Source: Candidatus Zixiibacteriota bacterium
Lineage (GTDB): Bacteria; Zixibacteria; MSB-5A5; WJJR01; JAJRUJ01
DNA: 64,000 nt
Direction: 5' to 3'
Assembly (NCBI GenBank): GCA_024277855.1
Contig: JAJRUJ010000087.1
Span: 1 to 64,000 of the forward strand
Under the pieces are notes generated by a model that was not told the DNA's origin, did not search any database, and worked only from the letters and a program-made list of their open reading frames with translations. The position numbers were made by a program, and so were the translations under genes. The first letter of the stretch is position 1. Every line of letters begins with the position of its first letter. This document shows positions 9,217-19,314 of this stretch, in pieces.

Positions 9217-11097
9217 TTAACGATTTTTGAGCGATCCGGGCATCGCCGATTCGTCAAAGGAAACTATTGGCCTTGTCAAGGTGGTATCTGGAGTGGGTAG
9301 TTCTTCCGACGGGGACATAATCTCGGGATAATATTTCTGCAGATATGCTTCGATAATCTTGTTCGCAATCGGCGCGGCGACTGTCGAACCGTGGCCGGCG
9401 TTCTCAACAATTACCGCCACCGCTATTTTGGGGTTTTCTACCGGCGCAAAAGCGGCGAACCAGGCGTGTTCATTGCCGTGCGGATTCTGGGCGGTCCCCG
9501 TTTTACCGGCCATCGTATAGCGTTTGTCGGCCAGCCAATGGGCGGTCCCATGCTTGTCGGCAATTACCGCCGTTGCCCCGTCGATAATCACATCAATCGT
9601 CTGTTGCGAAAACGGTAACGCAAAGGATACCTCCGGCGCGGGCAATTCCCACTCCCGTCGGGGTATCCGATATCCGCGCAGAAAATGCGGCCGCATCACC
9701 CGGCCCCGATTGGCCAATCCGGCAATAAACTGGGCGATTTGCAGCGGGGTGGTTAACAATTCACCCTGGCCAATCGCCAGATTCGCTGCCAGTGTCTTTG
9801 TCCACCCCCGTTTGCCGTACCGGCGATTATAGTAATCGACATCGGGCACCAGGCCGGGGTCTTCGTCGGGCAAGTCAACACCGGTTTCGACACCGAACCC
9901 GCAGGCAGAGGTATATTTCGCCCAGGTGTCGATACCCATCTTAAGCCCGAGTTGATAAAAATATGTATCACACGACTGGGCGATTGCGTCCACGGCGGAC
10001 AGACTGCCGTGCCCGGACGCTTTATGGCAGCGGAAATACCGATTGCCGATCTGCAGACCGCCGTAACAGGGTTTGAATGTTGTTCCCGGATCAATAATCC
10101 CCTCTTCCAACCCGGCGCCGATTACCCATAATTTCGCAACCGATCCGGGTGGATAGAGGCCCTTGGTGGCTCGATTCATCAGCGGTCGCGCTGGATCGGC
10201 GAGCAGGGAATTCCAATCGTCCTCCGGAACGACACCGGAGAAAAGATTGGCCGAAAACCCCGGATGATTGTTAAAGCAGAGGATTTCGCCGGTGGACGGC
10301 TCGATGGCGACTACCACGCCCGAGCCATACTCGGCCAACAACGAATCAGCCAGGTCTTGCAACTCGACATCGACAGTCAGCATAATCACCGATCCCGGCT
10401 GAGGCGGTTCGTCGGGCACGCCGGGCATCGGACCGATCACCCGCCCCAATGCCGAAACTTCGAGATAGCGATACCCGTCGGTGCCGCGCAGGTGATCGTC
10501 ATATTCTTTTTCCAGTCCCGCCGCGCCGGTATACCCGCCGGGCCGCAAACCTCGTGACTTGCGCCGCGCAATGTCCCGGGCCGTCAGTTCGCGCGTGTAA
10601 CCGAGAAAATTCCCGGTCCAGGGTTTTTCGATATATCGTCGGGCGGCGGCAATCTGGAAAATAACTCCGGGGTAGTTCTCGATATGTTCTTCAAAATAAC
10701 AAATCGATTTGAAGTCCGCGTCACGGCGCAAGGCCACCGGCCAATACGGCATCGACCGACCGGCGCTTACTTTTCGCTGGAATTCCTCTTTCTCGGTGCC
10801 CAATTGCCGGGCCAGACGGTCGAGTACTTCGGTGTGACGGCGGATTTCCCGGGGGACAACCGAGATCAAAAACGAGGGCCGGTTACCGGCAATCTCGACA
10901 CCCTGGCGATCGACAATCGGCCCGCGCAGCGCGCTTTCGGGACTAACCCGCATGCGGTTTTCTTCCGAGACTGTGAGGTAATAATCTCCACGAAATATTT
11001 GCAGATAGACCAGACGGCCGCCGAGGAGCAAGACGAGTGCGAGGATTAGAACGCGGAGTACGACTCGGCGGGTCTGTGGTCTGACTCGTTCCGGCAT
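9217..11097 (-). CDS. mrdA: Penicillin-binding protein 2
   Basis: Transpeptidase motifs YPPGSVAKLW (SxxK), AGKTGTAQNPHG (KTG), PBP dimerisation domain; Met at 11097. Confidence 0.93.
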   Translation of the reverse strand: MPERVRPQTRRVVLRVLILALVLLLGGRLVYLQIFRGDYYLTVSEENRMRVSPESALRGPIVDRQGVEIAGNRPSFLISVVPREIRRHTEVLDRLARQLGTEKEEFQRKVSAGRSMPYWPVALRRDADFKSICYFEEHIENYPGVIFQIAAARRYIEKPWTGNFLGYTRELTARDIARRKSRGLRPGGYTGAAGLEKEYDDHLRGTDGYRYLEVSALGRVIGPMPGVPDEPPQPGSVIMLTVDVELQDLADSLLAEYGSGVVVAIEPSTGEILCFNNHPGFSANLFSGVVPEDDWNSLLADPARPLMNRATKGLYPPGSVAKLWVIGAGLEEGIIDPGTTFKPCYGGLQIGNRYFRCHKASGHGSLSAVDAIAQSCDTYFYQLGLKMGIDTWAKYTSACGFGVETGVDLPDEDPGLVPDVDYYNRRYGKRGWTKTLAANLAIGQGELLTTPLQIAQFIAGLANRGRVMRPHFLRGYRIPRREWELPAPEVSFALPFSQQTIDVIIDGATAVIADKHGTAHWLADKRYTMAGKTGTAQNPHGNEHAWFAAFAPVENPKIAVAVIVENAGHGSTVAAPIANKIIEAYLQKYYPEIMSPSEELPTPDTTLTRPIVSFDESAMPGSLKNR

Positions 11098-11116
11098 CGC
11101 CTTGCCTCTTCTCTGG

Positions 11117-11641
11117 TCAGTTCGCCGCTGGCCGCGACGTCTTACCGGATTCGGGGGTGACCAGCGGTCTGCGGAATGAACGCCAGGCCAACAACATGAC
11201 GACACCGACTACCGAGGTTATCGTAGCCGAGATCAATGAATCCGGCCATAAAGTTCTAAAATAGAGGCCGATATCGAATCCGGTCACCGGTAATAAATAT
11301 ATCAGGTCGTGCAACAATACCGCCGAGGCCAGGACCAGCCAGCGGGATAATCCTCGTTCCAGGAACAGGCGTTCGCGTGACATCCCCACACCCGCGCCGA
11401 TCAGAAGCTTGACCATCATCCCCCACCCCAAAAACGACGGCGTCAAACAGTCGGTAACAAATCCGACCAGGCCTCCGGCGATAATTCCGCGCGTGGGGCC
11501 GCCGGTCAGCCCGGCCAGCATGATTACCAGCAGACTCCAGCGAAGTCCCACCCCGCCCGGAGTCAAATGTTCGGCCAGCAATCCCTGAAAGGCCACGACC
11601 GAAAAGACAACGGCGGCCCAGCGGATGATCCTGGTGATCAT
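11117..11641 (-). CDS. mreD: Rod shape-determining protein MreD
   Basis: Hydrophobic 174 aa between mreC and mrdA, ATGA overlap with mreC. Confidence 0.85.
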   Translation of the reverse strand: MITRIIRWAAVVFSVVAFQGLLAEHLTPGGVGLRWSLLVIMLAGLTGGPTRGIIAGGLVGFVTDCLTPSFLGWGMMVKLLIGAGVGMSRERLFLERGLSRWLVLASAVLLHDLIYLLPVTGFDIGLYFRTLWPDSLISATITSVVGVVMLLAWRSFRRPLVTPESGKTSRPAAN

Positions 11642-12453
11642 TGTCCGGCCTCCGTGGTAGTTGAATCTGCGGGCGCATCGATTACAAATACTTCCTCTAA
11701 CGCTTCGAAACGGACAAACGGATCGACGGAAATTGTCAGGAAAAATTCCGTTGAATCAACTTCCACTTCGCGAACTTCACCCACCGGCAAACCCTCCGGA
11801 TATCGCTCGCCCCAGCCGGAGGAAATAATCGTGTCGCCAATAGCAACGTCGCCGTCAATCGGCACATAGTTAAACCGCAAATAGGGGCCGGCGGCCCACT
11901 GGACGATTCCGGCGGCGCGGCTGCGGCTGTCTAATCCCGCCACGCGGCATTCACGGTTCCAAAGTGAGCGGACGACCGCGAGTCCGCCCGAAATTTCCGC
12001 GACATTGCCGACCAGCCCGGCCGGTGTAACAACCGGAGCGCCGACTTGCGCCATTTCGCCCGGACCGGCCGAGATCCAGATGGTTCCCCGAACCGGGACA
12101 GACGGCGAACCGACTACTTCAGCAGGAATAACTCTGAATTGACTGCGGTTTCTAAACCCCAGCAATGCCCGCAATCGTCTGTTTTCGCGGGCCGCTTCGG
12201 CAAACCGTGCATTCTCGGCGCTCAATTTAACTACCCGGGCCAACAGCTCGTTATTCTCGCGGTAAACAGTGGCCAGTTTGCCGATCGCGTCATTCAATGT
12301 GTAGAATGGCGCGTAGGCGGTGCGGACCACCAGAGAGGAGACAGCATGTTTTTTTGTTGTGCCCGAGACGGTCAGCAACAATGCCACCACAAACAACCAC
12401 AGGAAAGTGGTTGAAGGGCCGGAAGTGAAAGGACGAATTCGTGGGAAGCTCAT
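11638..12453 (-). CDS. mreC: Rod shape-determining protein MreC
   Basis: N-term TM, coiled coil, VIPAEVVGSPSVPVRGTIWISAG..VVTPAGLVGNV. Confidence 0.93.
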   Translation of the reverse strand: MSFPRIRPFTSGPSTTFLWLFVVALLLTVSGTTKKHAVSSLVVRTAYAPFYTLNDAIGKLATVYRENNELLARVVKLSAENARFAEAARENRRLRALLGFRNRSQFRVIPAEVVGSPSVPVRGTIWISAGPGEMAQVGAPVVTPAGLVGNVAEISGGLAVVRSLWNRECRVAGLDSRSRAAGIVQWAAGPYLRFNYVPIDGDVAIGDTIISSGWGERYPEGLPVGEVREVEVDSTEFFLTISVDPFVRFEALEEVFVIDAPADSTTTEAGQ

Positions 12454-12477
12454 TACCCTGAGCCGGCGGTGGACCGG

Positions 12478-12930
12478 TTAATCAACCGAGTCCAGGACCA
12501 TAAATACCTCATCCGGAGTACGGGCCGCCGTCAGCTTTTCCCTGTTTGTTTCGCTCTTCATCAGAAAGGACAGCCGCGCCATGACATTTAAGTGCGCCCC
12601 AATCGCATCTTCGGGCGCGGCAATCAGGAAAAACAACGTCACCGGTTTTTTGTCCATTGCCTGGAACTCAATTCCTTGTTCCGATCGGGCAAAGGCGATG
12701 ACGATACCTTTAAGGGCGCGGGTCTTCGCATGCGGGAAAGCCACGCCGTAGCCGACGCCGGTGGTGACCAGTTTTTCGCGTTCGCGGACCGCTTTGAGAA
12801 CCTCGTCGCGATCCCGAACCATGTTTGACCGGGCAGCAAGATCAACCAACTCTTCGAGCACTTCATTTTTGGTGGTGGCAGCCAGATTAAAAGAAACCAA
12901 ATCTTCTTCACAAAACTTCGACAGTTTCAT
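12478..12930 (-). CDS. ptsN: PTS IIA (fructose/nitrogen-type) domain protein
   Basis: VGYGVAFPHAKTRALKG active-site His region, KPVTLFFLIAAPED. Confidence 0.88.
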   Translation of the reverse strand: MKLSKFCEEDLVSFNLAATTKNEVLEELVDLAARSNMVRDRDEVLKAVREREKLVTTGVGYGVAFPHAKTRALKGIVIAFARSEQGIEFQAMDKKPVTLFFLIAAPEDAIGAHLNVMARLSFLMKSETNREKLTAARTPDEVFMVLDSVD

Positions 12931-12968
12931 TACTCCTCCGCCGCGGCCGCATTATTCAATGCGGGCGC

Positions 12969-13133
12969 TTAATATTTTTCGGCCTCCTCGACAAGCATGA
13001 TCGGGATCTCATCTTCGATTGCATATCGCAGGCGGCATTTTTCACAAACCAATCTCGCATTTTCCTGCTCATATTGCAACTGTCCTTTGCAGGCAGGACA
13101 GACCAGGATTTCCAACAATTTCTTGTCAAGCAT
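12969..13133 (-). CDS. Trm112-family zinc-binding protein
   Basis: MLDKKLLEILVCPACKGQLQYEQENARLVCEKCRLRYAIEDEIPIML. Confidence 0.9.
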   Translation of the reverse strand: MLDKKLLEILVCPACKGQLQYEQENARLVCEKCRLRYAIEDEIPIMLVEEAEKY

Positions 13134-13206
13134 GGCTCTTCCTTCAAGATGAGCGTCAACTGTCACCTGTCAAAAATATGGAGTCGTATAATTCCCGGCG
13201 TGTTTC

Positions 13207-14178
13207 TTATTCGGCAAAATGCCCGATCTCCCGATATTTCCGATGTCGACGCTGTTGAAGTTCCGCCGGCGGCAGGGCGGATAGTTCACCGAGGTGAGTG
13301 AGCAGTGCCCTCTTGATCGTTTTTGCCTGCTCTTCCGGATTCCGATGCGCCCCTCCCAGCGGCTCGGGAAGGATCTCATCAATAATGCCGAATTCCTTCA
13401 AATCCTGCGCGGTTGGACGTAAGGCCTCGGCTGCCTCGGGCGCCTTCTGGACCGGCGTCGGATGGTCCTTCCAAAGAATTGCCGCACACCCTTCCGGCGA
13501 GATTACCGAATACCAGGAGTTTTCCAACATCAACACCCGGTCACCGATACCGACTCCCAGCGCGCCGCCGGAAGCCCCCTCGCCGATAATCAAACAGACA
13601 ACCGGCACGCTCAGCGCGGCCATATCCCGAATATTCTGGGCAATCGCTTCGGCCTGGCCCCGCTCCTCCGCCTCGATCCCGGGGAAAGCGCCCGGTGTAT
13701 CAATCAAAATCACTACCGGTCGGCCGAAACGGTCGGCCAGGTTCATCAGTCTCATTGCCTTCCGATAGCCCTCAGGGTGGCACATACCGAAATTATGCAA
13801 CAGTTTCTGCTTGGTTGTCCGGCCCTTCTGCTGGCCGAGAATCAGCACCGGCTTATCGTCGATCCGCCCCAATCCGCCAATCATGGCTTTATCATCGGCA
13901 AACCCTCGGTCGCCATGTAAGGCGATATAATCGTCGATAATCAATTCGATATACTCATCGGCACAGGGCCGCATAGGGTGGCGGGCCAGTTGAATACGTT
14001 GCCAGCGGGTCAGTTGCGAGAATGTGTCTTGGCGGAGTTTTTTGAGCTTATGTTCGAGGAGACGGATTTCCCTGGTGAGTTCGAGGTTTTCATCCGAAGC
14101 GAACTCCCGCATCTCATCGATTCGCTTTTCCAGCTCGATGACCGGCTTCTCAAAATCAAGGTATATTCCCGTGGCCAT
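13207..14178 (-). CDS. accA: Acetyl-CoA carboxylase carboxyltransferase subunit alpha
   Basis: LDFEKPVIELEKRIDEM..., HGDRGFADDKAMIGGLGRI, EGASGGALGVGIGDRVLMLENSWYSVISPEGCAAILWKD. Confidence 0.96.
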   Translation of the reverse strand: MATGIYLDFEKPVIELEKRIDEMREFASDENLELTREIRLLEHKLKKLRQDTFSQLTRWQRIQLARHPMRPCADEYIELIIDDYIALHGDRGFADDKAMIGGLGRIDDKPVLILGQQKGRTTKQKLLHNFGMCHPEGYRKAMRLMNLADRFGRPVVILIDTPGAFPGIEAEERGQAEAIAQNIRDMAALSVPVVCLIIGEGASGGALGVGIGDRVLMLENSWYSVISPEGCAAILWKDHPTPVQKAPEAAEALRPTAQDLKEFGIIDEILPEPLGGAHRNPEEQAKTIKRALLTHLGELSALPPAELQQRRHRKYREIGHFAE

Positions 14179-14195
14179 AACATCCCCTTATACGA

Positions 14196-15242
14196 TCACT
14201 TGACACGTGTCGTACGAAACAAAATAAATAACCCGCCGACCAGCGACAATACAAAAAACGCAAATACGATCATCCAGAATCGACGGTTACCGTAAGCCAC
14301 GGCCAGCGAAAAGCCGAATCCCGCCGCCGACAGGCCATAAAACAGTCCCCGCACCCCGCTTTCGGAAAAACCGTGGTTCATCAACCGGAAATGGAGATGT
14401 CCCCGATCAGCGGCTGTCGGCGGACGTCCCCTGGATACCCGCCGAATAATCGACCACGCGGCTTCGGCCAACGGTACCAGTGCCGCCAGGATCGGAACAT
14501 AGACGGCCACAACCGTAAATCGTTTGATCGGGACCCAAAGAGCAATGACCGCAAAGATATACCCCAGGAATAGAGAGCCGTTGTCACCGAGGAAAATGCG
14601 GGCGGGTGGGCGGTTATACAGCAAAAACCCGCCCAGTGCACCGGCCAGAATGACCGCCAGCAACACCGCGTCCGGAACATTTGAGCGGACACCGATGACA
14701 ATGACCGAAGCCAGACCAATCAGCGAAACACCACCGGCAAGGCCATCCATCCCGTCGATGATATTAACCGCGTTTACCAACAGGATAAACCAAATGAGGG
14801 TGATCGGGAGAGAAAAAACACCAATGTCAATTCCGCCGACTGTCGGGATCCACAACCGGCTGATGCCCAAACCGGAAAACCATAAAAATGTGCCGACCCC
14901 CGACTGCACGACCAGCTTTCCCACCGCTCCCATCGGACGGAAATCATCATACAGTCCCAGAAAAAATATTACGATCGAACCGATGAAGATTACCGTGACA
15001 TCGGCCGAAAAAAGGGCGAGCCGCTCCGGCTCAAACAGGAAAATGGCGGCAATCGCACTCCAGAATGCCAGGAATATCGCCACCCCGCCCAGCGGGGATG
15101 TTGGCTGATGGTGGCGCTTTCGCTCGTCGGGTTTGTCCAGCCAGTCGTACCGTCGGCTCAATCCAATTAATCCCCGGATCAGGCCAACTGTCAGCAACAA
15201 TGCACAAGTGGCGACAACCATGCCGATCATCCCCACGCTCAT
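14196..15242 (-). CDS. WecA/TagO/MraY-like undecaprenyl-phosphate glycosylphosphotransferase
   Basis: NAVNIIDGMDGLAGG, RIFLGDNGSLFLGY, ADRGHLHFRLMNHGFSE; Met at 15242. Confidence 0.9.
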   Translation of the reverse strand: MSVGMIGMVVATCALLLTVGLIRGLIGLSRRYDWLDKPDERKRHHQPTSPLGGVAIFLAFWSAIAAIFLFEPERLALFSADVTVIFIGSIVIFFLGLYDDFRPMGAVGKLVVQSGVGTFLWFSGLGISRLWIPTVGGIDIGVFSLPITLIWFILLVNAVNIIDGMDGLAGGVSLIGLASVIVIGVRSNVPDAVLLAVILAGALGGFLLYNRPPARIFLGDNGSLFLGYIFAVIALWVPIKRFTVVAVYVPILAALVPLAEAAWSIIRRVSRGRPPTAADRGHLHFRLMNHGFSESGVRGLFYGLSAAGFGFSLAVAYGNRRFWMIVFAFFVLSLVGGLFILFRTTRVK

Positions 15243-16111
15243 GCGCCGGCCCTCTTTTTTGGTATGGTTCTTTCCCGCAGATATAACAACAAGCTCAGCA
15301 GCCGGTTGCGCAACCATGCGCGCGGATAGTGTTTACGAAAGTATTCACGGATTGATGCCAAGTGGTAACGCGAGACCGCACTTTGGTCGGTGGATGACCC
15401 GCCCCAATAGTGGATCGCTGTCGCCGCTGGAATAAACCAGGTCTGGAGGTCAGCTTCCCACAACCGGCGGCACAAATCGGTATCCTCGACATACATAAAA
15501 AATCGCTCATCAAATCCCTCAAGCTCAACGAAAACATCCCTGCGCAGCAACAAACACGTTGCGGCCGCGGCATCGACCCAGGTCGGATACTCATAATCGG
15601 GAAGGGTATATTCCAATCCCTCGCTTCGCGGCTGGACAAAACGTGACAACAGCGATCCCCGCGAAAACCAGATATTGGCAAATGTCGGAAAACGCCGACA
15701 AGTCGGCTGAAAACTGCCATCGGGGAAGAGCATCCGACCCGCGGCTGCACCGCAACCCGGAAACGCCTCGATTGCGGCGGCCAGCAGATCGGCAACCGGC
15801 GAGGTCCACCGCACATCCGGGTTGCAAAAAAGAATATACTCTCCCCGCGCATGCTTAGCCCCGGCATTCGCCGCGGCGGCAAAGCCGCGGTTTTCCTGAT
15901 TGATAATCAGACGAATATCGAGCGGAGCATCCAAACACCACTGAGCAGTCTGGTCGCTTGAGGCGTTGTCGACCACAATAATCTCAAACCCGCCCTGCGG
16001 CGGATAGACTTGAATCGAGGCGATCAAGCCCTGTAGATAATTCAGGCAATTGTAGGTGACAGCGACAATGGAAAAGCGTGGCCGGCCGTCATTTTGGGAA
16101 GAATCAATCAT
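15239..16111 (-). CDS. GT2 glycosyltransferase (rhamnosyltransferase-like)
   Basis: FSIVAVTYNCLNYLQGLIASI...EIIVVDNASSDQT...FFMYVEDTDLCRR. Confidence 0.9.
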   Translation of the reverse strand: MIDSSQNDGRPRFSIVAVTYNCLNYLQGLIASIQVYPPQGGFEIIVVDNASSDQTAQWCLDAPLDIRLIINQENRGFAAAANAGAKHARGEYILFCNPDVRWTSPVADLLAAAIEAFPGCGAAAGRMLFPDGSFQPTCRRFPTFANIWFSRGSLLSRFVQPRSEGLEYTLPDYEYPTWVDAAAATCLLLRRDVFVELEGFDERFFMYVEDTDLCRRLWEADLQTWFIPAATAIHYWGGSSTDQSAVSRYHLASIREYFRKHYPRAWLRNRLLSLLLYLRERTIPKKRAGA

Positions 16112-16122
16112 CCGAAAACTGG

Positions 16123-16836
16123 TTACAACCGACCAAACATCCGCATCAGACGCAGCCGCCAGACCATCCAGATCGCCTCGCGAACAATTGTCCCGGACAT
16201 TTTGGAGGTGCCGCGTTCACGGTCGACAAAAACAATCGGGATTTCCTTGATTGAATATCCTTTTCGCCAGGCACGAAAACTCATCTCAATCTGGAAGGAA
16301 TACCCATTGGAGCGGACCGCGTCAAGATCAATCGCCTCCAGGACTTGGCGGTGGTAGCACTTGAACCCCCCCGTAGCATCCCGCAAAGGCAGGCCGGTGA
16401 TGAGCCGTGTGTATACATTGGCGCAGTAAGAAAGCAGCAGCCGTCCCATCGGCCAATTAATCACATTAACCCCTTTAATATAGCGGGAGCCGATGACGAG
16501 ATCGGCCTCCTTGGCGGTGCGCAAAAACTCAGGGAGAAAATCAGGGTTATGCGAAAAGTCGGCATCCATCTCGAAAATCAGGTCGTAGTCGCGCTCCAAC
16601 GCCCAGCCGAACCCGGCAAGGTACGCCTGACCCAACCCGGCTTTTTTCTCCCGATGGAGCACATGTACCCGGTCATTGCGTGCGGATTCTTCCGCGGCCC
16701 ACTTTCCAGTCCCGTCAGGAGAGTTATCATCAATGACCAAAATCGAAAAGCATTCGTCCCGGGCCAGAATCTCCGGAATGATCTTCGGCAGGTTCTCAAT
16801 TTCGTTGTAAGTTGGAATGCAAACCAACGCTTTCAT
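16123..16836 (-). CDS. Polyprenol (dolichol)-phosphate mannosyltransferase-like GT2
   Basis: ALVCIPTYNEIENLPKII...DDNSPDGTG...MDADFSHNPDFLPEFL...DATGGFKCY. Confidence 0.92.
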   Translation of the reverse strand: MKALVCIPTYNEIENLPKIIPEILARDECFSILVIDDNSPDGTGKWAAEESARNDRVHVLHREKKAGLGQAYLAGFGWALERDYDLIFEMDADFSHNPDFLPEFLRTAKEADLVIGSRYIKGVNVINWPMGRLLLSYCANVYTRLITGLPLRDATGGFKCYHRQVLEAIDLDAVRSNGYSFQIEMSFRAWRKGYSIKEIPIVFVDRERGTSKMSGTIVREAIWMVWRLRLMRMFGRL

Positions 16837-17074
16837 CGTTTTACAGATCCCCTCTGTTCCCAGCGGTTTTCTCCGGCTGTCTGTTTAATGTAACACCACC
16901 GCCCGCCCGATTCAATCCGATATTCCCGGCCGGTTGTCCATAAACGTCACCAGAAAAAATAAAATGACGCTGGTTATCTTCTTCGTCAATGGCGGTTATT
17001 GTTGAGCTTTACCGGCAGCATTCATGATTTTGCTCTCACTTGGCCGACCTTGAAGTGTCAACGGCCATCGCCGG

Positions 17075-18304
17075 TTAGATCCCATAGAGCTTGATGAATT
17101 CCCGGGCGATATTGGACGGATCGAATTGCAGGTTCGCCGACTCCCGGCCTGCGTGGGCCAGACGTGCGCGCTCATCAAAGTCGACTATCAGGTATTCGAG
17201 AGCGTCGGCGATTGCCTGCGGTTGACCCGGTTCGACCAACAGGCCGGTGCGGCCGTCCTCGATAATATCGGGTATCCCCCCCGACCGTGTGCCGATTACC
17301 GCCCGCCCGCAGAGTTGTGCTTCCAGGATCGTCATGCCGAAGCCCTCATTCTCCGAACAGAGGATGACAATGTCCGCCTTGCGGTATTCTTCGGCGAGGT
17401 CTTTAGCCGGCATCGTTTCAACCAGGGTGATCTCATCGGCCAGCCCTTTAACAAATTTCCGGTCGTGGATCTCTTTTTTAAGCGGCCCCTCGCCGACAAA
17501 ACGGTATCTCACCGGTCGACCCCGTTTTTTCAGGATTTCCGCGGCGTCCATCAGATCAAACAGTCGTTTTTGCTCCGTAAAACGGGCAACCGACAATACG
17601 ATCGGGATATTGTTTTGTGGCTCCTCACCCGGCGTAAACGGCCCCCGATCAACGGGCATGGGGATGACCCCGACTTTTTGCGGCGGAATATTCAACCGAT
17701 CGCACAACTGCTCTTTCAGCCAGGTCGAGACCGTCGTGATTTCATGGGCCTGGCGATAAACCCGTCCGGCCAGGAACCGCGCGACCCATTGCCGGTTCAG
17801 CAGGCGAATATCCGTTCCGTGAGAGGTCAAAATGAATTTTGTACCGGCTTGCCGAACCGCCTTGCGCGCCGCCCAGCCGGCGGGCATCCACCAATGTGCG
17901 TGGACGACCCGGGGCGCCACCGCGGCAATCTCTGCGGCGGCGGCCCGCTTGAATGTTTGCATGAAATTCCAGGTTGCCCGCGCACTTACCGGGGACGAGC
18001 CGGACCAGCGATCCAGGTCGCCCCGATACGCGACGACCTCCTGCGCATCGTTTCCATAGCGAAACCGATGGACTTTGATTCCGTCGAGGACTTCCAGTTC
18101 CCTGGCCCCCGGATGGTGCGGCGCCAACACACTGACCCCGACACCGTACCCGGCCAACTCGCGCGCGAGACGCCAGATAAATCTTCCGGCAAAATCGGTC
18201 TCATTGCGGGGGAAATTATGGGTGATAAACAAGACGTCGGCCGCCGAATCAGGCCGCTCGGCCGGGGGGACGGGGGGGACGCTCTTGAGGGAATCGGCAG
18301 CCAT
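17075..18304 (-). CDS. GT4 glycosyltransferase
   Basis: Glycosyl_transf_4 N-domain, SVARFTEQKRLFDLMDAAEIL...SENEGFGMTILEAQLCGRAVIGTRSGGIPDIIEDG. Confidence 0.93.
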   Translation of the reverse strand: MAADSLKSVPPVPPAERPDSAADVLFITHNFPRNETDFAGRFIWRLARELAGYGVGVSVLAPHHPGARELEVLDGIKVHRFRYGNDAQEVVAYRGDLDRWSGSSPVSARATWNFMQTFKRAAAAEIAAVAPRVVHAHWWMPAGWAARKAVRQAGTKFILTSHGTDIRLLNRQWVARFLAGRVYRQAHEITTVSTWLKEQLCDRLNIPPQKVGVIPMPVDRGPFTPGEEPQNNIPIVLSVARFTEQKRLFDLMDAAEILKKRGRPVRYRFVGEGPLKKEIHDRKFVKGLADEITLVETMPAKDLAEEYRKADIVILCSENEGFGMTILEAQLCGRAVIGTRSGGIPDIIEDGRTGLLVEPGQPQAIADALEYLIVDFDERARLAHAGRESANLQFDPSNIAREFIKLYGI

Positions 18305-19314
18305 CAGGACCGGGGCTGGCCTCTCTCCGAGGACGTATCGTCATCGGCGCTCGGTTCATTCTCCGGCTCAAGGCGGTGAGCGAGAATGGCAATATCCTCG
18401 CGCAGACTGGTCAGCAACTCGCCCAAAAAACCCATAGCAAAAAAGAGCGTTCCGGATAATGCCAACAGCATGACCAGGGTCAACAATGGCCGGTATCCCT
18501 GGTCGAGCACAAAGCGAAGATATACCGCCACCAACCCGACGGTAAAGGCCAGGGCGAGCATAATCATGCCCAGCGAGCCGAAAAACAACAGTGGTTTTTT
18601 CATGAACGACAATTGGAACTTTACCGCCAGCAGATCGAACAATCCAATCGGAATTCGCGAAATACCGGAAAATTTTGATTCACCCGAATGTCGCGAATAC
18701 AGCTTTACTTTTACTTCGCCGATTTTATATCCGGCCTCGGCCGCCATCACCACCAGATAGCGATGCCAATCGCGACGGAAAGTCAGCCCCTCGACGATTT
18801 CCCGCCGGAATGCTTTGACCGAATTCAAATCATGAACGCCGACCGGGAACAGAATCCGCGAAAGAGTATTATACACAAACGAGACCATCCGCTTGATCCC
18901 GTACGATCCCTGTTTCCAGCCGGTAACCACGTCATACCCCTGGTCGAACTTGGCGATCATCTTCGGGATGTCCTCGGGCAGGTACTGCAAATCAGCGGGG
19001 TAGAAGACATAAATGTCACCCCGGGCGATGGAAAACCCGGTTTCCAATGCCGCCGTCAATCCCCGGTTACCGCGATGGTGCATCACGCGCCAGAAATCAA
19101 ACCGTTCGGCAAGTTTGCAGGCGATATCGTGGGTGGCGTCCGTGGAGCCGTCGTCGACTAAGATCACTTCGCCGGTGAAATCGGCCGAGGCGAACATTTC
19201 GTCGAATTTCTCGGCCAGCAATTCCAGGTTACCCTCTTCACAATAGGCCGGGACCACCACCGAAACATCGACCCGGCCGCCGTGGGGAACTGCTTTTCGC
19301 TCAATCGTATTCAT
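18304..19314 (-). CDS. GT2 glycosyltransferase with C-terminal TM segments (GtrB/ArnC-like)
   Basis: VSVVVPAYCEEGNLELLAEKF...DDGSTDATHDIA...YPADLQYLPEDIPKMI, two C-terminal TM helices. Confidence 0.9.
   Translation of the reverse strand: MNTIERKAVPHGGRVDVSVVVPAYCEEGNLELLAEKFDEMFASADFTGEVILVDDGSTDATHDIACKLAERFDFWRVMHHRGNRGLTAALETGFSIARGDIYVFYPADLQYLPEDIPKMIAKFDQGYDVVTGWKQGSYGIKRMVSFVYNTLSRILFPVGVHDLNSVKAFRREIVEGLTFRRDWHRYLVVMAAEAGYKIGEVKVKLYSRHSGESKFSGISRIPIGLFDLLAVKFQLSFMKKPLLFFGSLGMIMLALAFTVGLVAVYLRFVLDQGYRPLLTLVMLLALSGTLFFAMGFLGELLTSLREDIAILAHRLEPENEPSADDDTSSERGQPRS

Noticed and set aside
17126-18379. 417-aa plus-strand ORF antisense to the GT4 gene
   Set aside because: Composition artefact (Arg/Gly/Pro-rich, no recognisable domain); the minus-strand GT4 reading is unambiguous
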